Assembly (NCBI GenBank): GCA_034112085.1 | Contig: JAWUWD010000153.1 | Location: 1-27,666, forward strand | Direction of reading: 5' to 3' | Length of the DNA: 27,666 nucleotides | DNA from: JAWUWD01 sp034112085 | GTDB taxonomy: Bacteria > Bacteroidota > Bacteroidia > Cytophagales > Cyclobacteriaceae | In this document: positions 22,207 to 27,666 of the stretch, piece after piece | Layout: each line of letters begins with the position of its first letter | Position numbering within the stretch: position 1 is the first letter of the stretch | Program-made: the position numbers and the translations under genes | Notes under the pieces: model-generated | What the model saw: the letters and a program-made list of their open reading frames with translations, nothing else | Database searches by the model: none | Told to the model about the DNA's origin: nothing

Positions 22207-22842
22207 TTACCTTAATCTAAACGAGACGCCAACTCCAGTATACCATCCATCGGTATCCATCCAACCTCCGTTGATATCGAACTGAATATCTCTTTTTGGG
22301 ACCCAAGTAAATCCAGTATGCATTCTATTCATACTCGGATCATTATAATATTCAATGAAGTAACTAATCTGATCTCTTATCGGCACTCCAAGCAGTGCTA
22401 TATTGTAAATAGCTCCATTGTATCCGAAATTATAGGTCACAAAAACCTTGTTCAAGTCTTTAGTCATTGCCACCCTGAAATCATTAGAGTCATTAATCAA
22501 ATCTCTGTTATACACAAACGAAGCGCCAACTCCTGAAGCCGAACCTTCTGGTTCCATTACAATGAATTTTGCTCCCACTGTGTTCAAATCAGTATAATCA
22601 GTGAATACTCTTAACTCAATCCTGCTGGTGACTGAACCTCTGAAAAATGTACCTGAACTTGTTGTTCCGGATTTTTCAAAATAGTCAAGTCCATTTTCAA
22701 ACTGAATCATGTTAGGAAGTATTATTGAGTACGACTCAGTAAGTGTAGGCCTTTGCGCATCAATTGTGCCCTTGTCATCATCCTGTGAATAAGCTGCAAA
22801 TGTCGTTGCCATAAACACAATCAATACTACTATTCTCTTCAT
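22207..22842 (-). CDS. Outer-membrane beta-barrel protein, MetA-pathway phenol degradation-like transporter family
   Basis: A 211-residue protein with a signal peptide (MKRIVVLIVFMATTFAAYSQ) and a mature part made of alternating amphipathic strands: RPTLTESYSIILPNMIQFEN, SVTSRIELRVFTDY, FVTYNFGYNGAIYNIALLGV, FIEYYNDPSMNRMHTGFTWV. It ends with an aromatic/basic barrel terminus, VGVSFRLR. The opening RPTLTES...PNMIQFENGLDY matches the family annotated as transporter/phenol MetA degradation, whose role in Bacteroidota is uncertain. It is a single gene, transcribed divergently from the HMA/MauE-type gene with a 218-nt shared upstream region in which I saw no clear operator. Confidence 0.82.
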   Translation of the reverse strand: MKRIVVLIVFMATTFAAYSQDDDKGTIDAQRPTLTESYSIILPNMIQFENGLDYFEKSGTTSSGTFFRGSVTSRIELRVFTDYTDLNTVGAKFIVMEPEGSASGVGASFVYNRDLINDSNDFRVAMTKDLNKVFVTYNFGYNGAIYNIALLGVPIRDQISYFIEYYNDPSMNRMHTGFTWVPKRDIQFDINGGWMDTDGWYTGVGVSFRLR

Positions 22843-23060
22843 TGGTTATCTATTTTCTAATACCTAAAATCAGTGCTTAAAAATTGTGCTTAATCAAAAT
22901 ATGGAACACGCACTAATATAAGAACATATGCACATTAAGTAAATCAAAAACTTTAAATTGACGTTTTGTAGAATGGGTACCCCAATGGCTTTGTCGATGA
23001 GGGTTTTAATATCTGAAGGAATTAAATTTAGCCTTATCTCGTTAGTCATAATCAAATCTT

Positions 23061-23819
23061 ATGGGTGTAATGATCAAAGAATATAATATTTCAGGAATGA
23101 CTTGTGAGAGCTGTGTATCTAGGGTGTCTCAGGCACTTCAAAGCATCGATGGTTTAGGAGAAGTGACTGTTCAACTAGATTATCCACAGGCTCGGATCGC
23201 GGCTGATCAGTCAATCGATTTCATTGAAGTCAATAAAGTATTGTCGAAAGCCGGGAAATATGCCATATCAAATGAAAAAACAGAAAATACAATTTCTGCA
23301 TTTCCGGTGATCAAAAGAAAAGAGGTTCTATTACCTGATAAGAGCATCAATACTTATAAACCTCTGCTCTTGATCGTAGCATTCATTGCTGGAGTAACGT
23401 TGCTCTCTCAGCACCCGTTTGCTAATTTTTCAGGTATGCTCTGGATGCGTCACTTTATGGCAGGCTTCTTTATCGTTTTCGCATTCTTCAAGCTTTTGAA
23501 TCTTAACGGATTCGCCAACACTTACCAGATGTATGACATCGTTGCTGCCAAATGGAAAGGTTGGGGATACATCTATCCATTTGTTGAATTGACCTTGGGA
23601 TTGCTTTATCTAACCAACCTTGCGCCCTCTTATGTAAATATCGCGACAATAGCGGTGTTGGGGATAAGTAGTATCGGTGTGATCAAGAGCAATCTGGATA
23701 AAAAAGTCATCAAGTGCGCGTGTCTGGGCGATGTATTCAATTTACCTATGAGCACTGTCACTATCGTAGAAGATCTGTCTATGGTAGCGATGGCTGTGGT
23801 GATGCTCATCATGGCCTAG
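23061..23819 (+). CDS. Heavy-metal-associated domain plus MauE/DoxX-like membrane protein
   Basis: A 252-residue protein. Residues 1-70 form a heavy-metal-associated domain with the metal-binding G-M-T-C15-E-S-C18 loop (YNISGMTCESCVSRVSQAL), expected to bind Cu+ or a similar soft metal. Residues about 93-252 hold four or five membrane helices (LLLIVAFIAGVTLL, HFMAGFFIVFAFFKLL, YPFVELTLGLLYL, IATIAVLGISSIGVI, LSMVAMAVVMLIMA). A Cys pair in IKCACLGDVFNLP is typical of MauE/methylamine-utilisation-like redox membrane proteins. The fusion is common in Bacteroidota; a role in metal handling or delivery of reducing power across the membrane is an inference. ATG 23061 was used; ATG 23070 is equally possible. 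Confidence 0.88.
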   Translation: MGVMIKEYNISGMTCESCVSRVSQALQSIDGLGEVTVQLDYPQARIAADQSIDFIEVNKVLSKAGKYAISNEKTENTISAFPVIKRKEVLLPDKSINTYKPLLLIVAFIAGVTLLSQHPFANFSGMLWMRHFMAGFFIVFAFFKLLNLNGFANTYQMYDIVAAKWKGWGYIYPFVELTLGLLYLTNLAPSYVNIATIAVLGISSIGVIKSNLDKKVIKCACLGDVFNLPMSTVTIVEDLSMVAMAVVMLIMA

Positions 23820-23867
23820 TCATTGCGCATAACCCTTAACTGGATTACTCGAATGTAGATTGTCTAT

Positions 23868-24254
23868 TTATTCTTTAGGAAAATAGGCTTTCATCGGTTG
23901 AAAATAATGAACGTCCCATCCTTTGATATAATGCTCTCCGCTTTCTGGGACATTGGTATGAATTAATGTCAATTCAGTCAATCCATCAACTTCATTGAAT
24001 AATAACTCTATCTGAGAATCTTCTTCGTTTTCTTCGAACTGTACAGTTCTCCATGACTGCAGTATTCTACTGTAGGGTTCCAACGAAATGTTCTTCCCTT
24101 CAATGTAACCGTCCCAAGCAGTAAATTCATCTCCAACTTTATTAGAAGTTCTAGCTTCTCCGCCTGTCATATTGGAATGTCCCTCACTGCTTAACCAGGT
24201 AGTGTACACTTCTTTGACAGAGGCTTGAAGTTTTGTCTTTAATGTGAATTCCAT
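23868..24254 (-). CDS. SRPBCC/AHSA1-like ligand-binding protein
   Basis: The start is set at ATG 24254 (MEFTLKTKLQASVKEVYTTW), because family members begin with this strand; the in-frame extension to 24293 adds an unrelated 13 residues. The 128-residue product shows the AHSA1 pattern: ASVKEVYTTWLSSEGHSNMT, VGDEFTAWDGYIEGKNISLE, PYSRILQSWRT, TELTLIHTNVPE and GWDVHYFQPM. It is a START-like helix-grip fold that binds hydrophobic ligands or client proteins. Relatives are annotated as activators of Hsp90 ATPase homologues, but no such partner is encoded nearby. It is convergent with the HMA/MauE-type gene and divergent from the YpdA-like operon. Confidence 0.88.
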   Translation of the reverse strand: MEFTLKTKLQASVKEVYTTWLSSEGHSNMTGGEARTSNKVGDEFTAWDGYIEGKNISLEPYSRILQSWRTVQFEENEEDSQIELLFNEVDGLTELTLIHTNVPESGEHYIKGWDVHYFQPMKAYFPKE

Positions 24255-24346
24255 ATTATGGTGATATTTTATCCCTACTGAATATTCGCACACGTTGCAT
24301 ACGCACTAGTAGAATGTCCTATATAAATATAGCCATTTCACCTCAG

Positions 24347-24395
24347 AGTCTCTACCCATTGATTTTCATCCTCAAGAAATCGATGGGTAGAGACT
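24347..24395. repeat. 19-bp inverted repeat in the divergent promoter region
   Basis: Arms AGTCTCTACCCATTGATTT (24347-24365) and AAATCGATGGGTAGAGACT (24377-24395) pair with a single G-T wobble around an 11-nt loop. It lies between two divergent genes, so it does not end either transcript. The left flank CCTCAGAGTC recalls the REP arm. Confidence 0.8.
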
Positions 24396-24541
24396 ATTCT
24401 CTTAAACCCTTCAACTAACGCTAGTTATTTACATCCATTTAACTAACTACTTATAATAGCACTTATGATCATCAATAAAATATCATAATTTACATCGAAA
24501 ACTGAAGCGTATTTAAAAGTCAGTTTATTAAAAGCAAGTTT

Positions 24542-25519
24542 ATGGAGAAGTTTGATGTGATCATTATAGGAGGAGGACCAATAGGAATTGCCTGTGCCAT
24601 GGAGGCAGTAAAGAAGAATTTTTCTTATGTAATAATAGAAAAGGGGACTATTGTAAACTCTCTATACCACTATCCTGAAGGCATGACTTTCTTCTCTAGT
24701 TCGGATAAGTTGGAAATCGATGAGGTTCCATTTATCAGCAACAATGCCAAACCATACAAAGCGGAGGCTTTGGAATACTATAGACGCATCGTCACTTCAA
24801 AGAACCTAAACATCAACCTCTTTGAAAAAGTAAATGAGGTGAAGAAAGTATCAGATCAGTATGAAGTCACCACTTCAAAAAGATCATATATCGCAGATAA
24901 CATCGTTGTGGCGACTGGGTTTTATGATATTCCGAATCTGTTGAATATCCCCGGAGAAGATCTACCAAAAGTCTCTCATTACTATAAAAATCCTCATTAT
25001 TACTCGCTTCAAAAAGTGGCGATTGTCGGTGCTAGTAATTCATCTGTCGATGCTGCCTTAGAGATCTACAGAAAAGGAGGAGACGTGACGATGGTTATAA
25101 GAGGTAAAGAAATTGGGGATAGTGTGAAATACTGGGTAAGGCCAGATATAGACAATCGAATCAAGGAAGGTAGCATCAAAGCATATTTCAATAGCGAAAT
25201 CGAAGAAATTACAGCAGGAGAAATAAGAATAAATGACAATGGTAAATCCATAAGTCTACAAAACGATTACGTATTGGCGTTGACCGGATATATGCCCAAT
25301 TTTAATTTCCTCACTAGGATGGGGATAGGGCTAGCTGATGATGAGAACAAACATCCTATATACGATGTGAATACTATGGAGTCTAATATTGAGGGTATTT
25401 ACCTTGCTGGAGTAATTTGTGGTGGAATGATAACTAACAAGTGGTTTATTGAAAATTCGATAATTCATGCTCCAATGATCATGAATGATATTCAACAAAA
25501 AATGAAAGCAATAATATAA
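24542..25519 (+). CDS. ypdA: YpdA-family FAD/NAD(P)-dependent disulfide reductase-like protein
   Basis: A 325-residue flavoprotein with two Rossmann motifs: VIIIGGGPIGIACAMEA for FAD at 6-22 and VAIVGASNSSVDAALEIYRK for NAD(P) near 158. NIVVATGFYDIPN and an ending IYLAGVICGGMITNKWFIEN complete the pyridine-nucleotide reductase pattern. NSLYHYPEGMTFFSSSDKLE is characteristic of the YpdA (Bdr) family, proposed to reduce bacillithiol disulfide using NADPH and lacking the CxxC pair of thioredoxin reductase. Whether this organism makes bacillithiol cannot be told here. The stop TAA shares one base with the ATG of the next gene, so the SDR is translationally coupled. Upstream is the divergent region with the 19-bp inverted repeat. 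Confidence 0.88.
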   Translation: MEKFDVIIIGGGPIGIACAMEAVKKNFSYVIIEKGTIVNSLYHYPEGMTFFSSSDKLEIDEVPFISNNAKPYKAEALEYYRRIVTSKNLNINLFEKVNEVKKVSDQYEVTTSKRSYIADNIVVATGFYDIPNLLNIPGEDLPKVSHYYKNPHYYSLQKVAIVGASNSSVDAALEIYRKGGDVTMVIRGKEIGDSVKYWVRPDIDNRIKEGSIKAYFNSEIEEITAGEIRINDNGKSISLQNDYVLALTGYMPNFNFLTRMGIGLADDENKHPIYDVNTMESNIEGIYLAGVICGGMITNKWFIENSIIHAPMIMNDIQQKMKAII

Positions 25520-26223
25520 TGGAGTTAAAAAACAAAGTGGCCATCGTGACTGGATCTAGTAAAGGAATCGGCCTATCAACAGTACACACATTACTTGACC
25601 AGGGGGTCAAAGTAGCAGGATGGAGCCGTTCTAAAACAGCCGTTGATCATGTGAACTTCACGAATATCAAAGTTGATATCAGGGACCTTGCATCAGTGGA
25701 GAGTGCCTACAATCAAACAGTTGCACATTTTGACGATGATGTGCATATACTCATTAATAATGCTGGATTAGGATATGCGGCATTGTTTGAGGATATGAAA
25801 ATCGAAGAGTGGCAAAATATGTTTGACACCAATGTGAATGGCATCTTTTATGCGAGTAAGATGGTCCTTCCTCAAATGAAAAAAATCGAGCAAGGACATA
25901 TCATTAATATTTCGTCTATAGCAGGAAACACTGGGATTGAGAATTTGAGTGGGTATTGTGCAACTAAGTTTGCGGTACGAGGACTCTCACAATCGCTTTA
26001 TAAAGAAGTCAGAGACTATGGCATCAAAGTGACCTGCATCTACCCTGGTTCTGTAGAAACAAATTTCTTTGATGATATCGAGAGCATCAATGCCAACGAA
26101 AACATGATGAAACCAAGTGATATTGCTAGCACCATTTTGCACTGCTTGGAATCATCTCCAAATTATCACCATGTAGATATTGAAGTGAGACCTTTGCAAC
26201 CAAAAGGGAAGGTCAAAAAGTAA
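25519..26223 (+). CDS. Short-chain dehydrogenase/reductase (classical SDR)
   Basis: A 234-residue classical SDR: cofactor motif TGSSKGIG at 11-18, NNAGLGYAA near 83, catalytic Ser in NISSIAGNTG, and Y-C-A-T-K with Tyr and Lys of the active site, followed by YPGSVETNFFD. The residues after the second strand (GWSRSK) suggest NADP(H) preference. Substrate is unknown; relatives reduce carbonyls of sugars, fatty acids or small aldehydes. It overlaps the YpdA-like gene by one base and is followed 19 nt later by the 5'-nucleotidase-like gene, so all three probably form one operon. The pairing with a thiol-redox flavoprotein may point to detoxification of reactive carbonyls, which is an inference. 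Confidence 0.93.
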   Translation: MELKNKVAIVTGSSKGIGLSTVHTLLDQGVKVAGWSRSKTAVDHVNFTNIKVDIRDLASVESAYNQTVAHFDDDVHILINNAGLGYAALFEDMKIEEWQNMFDTNVNGIFYASKMVLPQMKKIEQGHIINISSIAGNTGIENLSGYCATKFAVRGLSQSLYKEVRDYGIKVTCIYPGSVETNFFDDIESINANENMMKPSDIASTILHCLESSPNYHHVDIEVRPLQPKGKVKK

Positions 26224-26242
26224 AGGTTAAATAATTAACATC

Positions 26243-27666
26243 ATGAAACTGTTTCAATCACGATATAGAATAGTCATCCCATTATTATTGGTTATAGTAT
26301 TTATTTCGTGTGATTCGGATGATTCTACTAATATAGTCTTAAGTGATGAATCGCAAGAGCTTACCATATTTTTCACCAATGATATGCATGGTAGGCTGGA
26401 CAATTTTGCTAAGATTAAGCATATAGTAGATGCAGAACGTGCTGAAACAAATGTCTTATTGGTGAGTGGAGGAGATATATTCTCTGGCAGTCCAATAGTA
26501 GATCAATATAGCGAGAAAGGGTATCCGATCATTGATATTATGAACCAGACCGGATATGATGTATCTGTCATAGGCAATCACGAATTTGACTATGGTCAGC
26601 CTATCTTGAATGATCGACTGAGTCAGGCTACTTTTGACTTTGTCTGTGCCAATGTAGATGCAAGTTCAGGAATCCTCTCACAACCAGACCCTTTTACAAC
26701 ATTGACAGTTGGCGATTTGACCATCACTGTATTAGGACTGGTAGAGACTCAAGGCAATTATAATGGAAGTAGTATCCCATTGACACATCCCTGGAGAATC
26801 ACTGACTTAATATTCGATTCATACGATGATATCGCTACTGAATACGAAAACCTTAAAATTGAAGAGGATTCAGATCTATTGTTGGCACTTACCCATCTTG
26901 GGTCTAATGCTGATTTTGCCTTAGCCAATTCTTCTCCTTTCCTTGACCTTATCATCGGTGGCCACTCCAATGATCTTAATGATGGAACTGTCAATGGCAT
27001 CCCTGTTCTGATGGCAGGAGGCAATCTGTCACATTTAGGAAAAATAGAACTCACCATCGAAGATAAAGCCATTATCGATTATGACATTTCACTAATTCGA
27101 CTCAGTGGTTACGATCAAGTAGATGAAGATCTGGCTGGAGTTATTGATGAATACAACAATGCTCCAGAATTTGCGGAAGTCGTTGGCTATGCAGCTTCCG
27201 ATCACAATAGAATTGAACTTGGGTGCTTTTATACCCATGCGCTGAAAGAGTATATGAATGTAGACCTATCGCTACAAAATAGTGGAGGTATTCGGACATC
27301 CATCGATCAAGGTGACATCACCAAGTTTGATATATTCAGTATGGATCCCTTCAACAATGGCAGCGTTGTATTCACCATGACTGCTGGTGAAATCAAAAAC
27401 TTTTTTATTGAAACAGGTCAAGGACTTTATGTGTCAGGGATCTCGCTTGAACGAGATGGAAATGACATCATTATTTATGATGAAAATGGCATCGAAATTG
27501 ACGACAACACCAATCTCACCATAGGCATCAATGACTATATTCCTGCGAATTATGAAGAATACTTTTCTATTGCAAACGCGGATATAAGAGAACTCACCAC
27601 CGCAGAGTCTATTGTAGAGTATCTCACAACCATCAATAGTACTGTGGACTATGAGGGTTGTGACAG
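26243..27666 (+). CDS. 5'-nucleotidase/UshA-like metallophosphoesterase lipoprotein (partial, runs off the right edge)
   Basis: ATG 26243 opens 474 codons to the window edge. The N-terminus MKLFQSRYRIVIPLLLVIVF plus ISC is a lipoprotein signal with C23. The metallophosphoesterase domain follows: FFTNDMHGRLDNF (metal-binding Asp and His), SGGDIFSGSPIVDQ, VIGNHEFDYG, LTHLGSNADF and IIGGHSNDLNDG, the full dimetal set of UshA/CpdB-type enzymes. The C-terminal 5'-nucleotidase domain has DLSLQNSGGIRTSIDQGDI and FDIFSMDPFNNGSVVFTMTA, the nucleobase-binding region. It probably dephosphorylates extracellular nucleotides in the periplasm or at the surface. The C-terminus is missing. It is third in the YpdA-SDR operon, with no terminator seen in the 19-nt gap. 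Confidence 0.92.
   Translation, partial: MKLFQSRYRIVIPLLLVIVFISCDSDDSTNIVLSDESQELTIFFTNDMHGRLDNFAKIKHIVDAERAETNVLLVSGGDIFSGSPIVDQYSEKGYPIIDIMNQTGYDVSVIGNHEFDYGQPILNDRLSQATFDFVCANVDASSGILSQPDPFTTLTVGDLTITVLGLVETQGNYNGSSIPLTHPWRITDLIFDSYDDIATEYENLKIEEDSDLLLALTHLGSNADFALANSSPFLDLIIGGHSNDLNDGTVNGIPVLMAGGNLSHLGKIELTIEDKAIIDYDISLIRLSGYDQVDEDLAGVIDEYNNAPEFAEVVGYAASDHNRIELGCFYTHALKEYMNVDLSLQNSGGIRTSIDQGDITKFDIFSMDPFNNGSVVFTMTAGEIKNFFIETGQGLYVSGISLERDGNDIIIYDENGIEIDDNTNLTIGINDYIPANYEEYFSIANADIRELTTAESIVEYLTTINSTVDYEGCD

Noticed and set aside
26758..27072. Minus-strand frame of 104 codons
   Set aside because: Antisense shadow of the metallophosphoesterase domain, whose metal-binding motifs are clear on the plus strand.

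Overview
The window looks like a chromosomal segment of a marine- or soil-type Bacteroidota (Cytophagales-like). The basis is the protein content: a Bacteroidota-style AddA/AddB nuclease pair, a PadR regulator coupled to a large FtsX permease with a prefix domain, many lipoproteins with SC-type lipoboxes, a DUF4242 protein, a YpdA-type reductase, A/T-rich leaders without strong Shine-Dalgarno sites, and many short palindromic repeats. No tRNA, rRNA or CRISPR array was seen. Everything here was read by eye from sequence, with no database search.

Layout. (1) 1-4318, minus strand: the 5' part of an AddB-like nuclease gene and a complete AddA-like UvrD helicase/nuclease, separated by a purine-rich tandem repeat. 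(2) 4465-8189, minus strand: an A/T-rich insert with a RecD-like SF1 helicase whose N-terminus carries a HEPN-like R-x4-H motif, and a DEDDh exonuclease fused to a BRCT domain. It is a possible defence or DNA-processing module. (3) 8230-9660: repeats, a small basic ORF, and a stand-alone GIY-YIG nuclease gene flanked on both sides by copies of a long imperfect palindrome. (4) 9947-12909, minus strand: PadR regulator and FtsX permease with a 4-nt overlap, flanked by 54-bp near-identical direct repeats. (5) 13000-13842: stacked repeat families, two remnants of a REP-associated (IS200-like) transposase, and the last ~33 codons of an HxlR regulator. (6) 13857-18089, minus strand: a small membrane protein, a lipoprotein serine hydrolase with an unusual active site, a DUF4242-cyclase-like-AraC regulator and a secreted DUF4242 protein. 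(7) 18304-19638: a YfcC-type transporter interrupted by an in-frame TAG. (8) 19874-24254: a lipoprotein, a second serine hydrolase, an outer-membrane barrel protein, an HMA/MauE-type protein and an AHSA1-like protein. (9) 24542-27666, plus strand: an operon of YpdA-like reductase, SDR oxidoreductase and a 5'-nucleotidase-like lipoprotein that runs off the window.

The most unusual theme is the repeat biology. A ~30-bp palindrome with arms CTCAGAGTC/GACTCTGAG recurs at least nine times. Four copies are attached to remnants of a RAYT-type transposase. There the palindrome codes for the Ser/Asp/Glu-rich tail of the protein and, in one copy, sits in frame where the catalytic core has been deleted. 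This suggests a family of self-shrinking, MITE-like derivatives. A second, unrelated palindrome family brackets the GIY-YIG gene and could be a parallel nuclease-plus-palindrome system.
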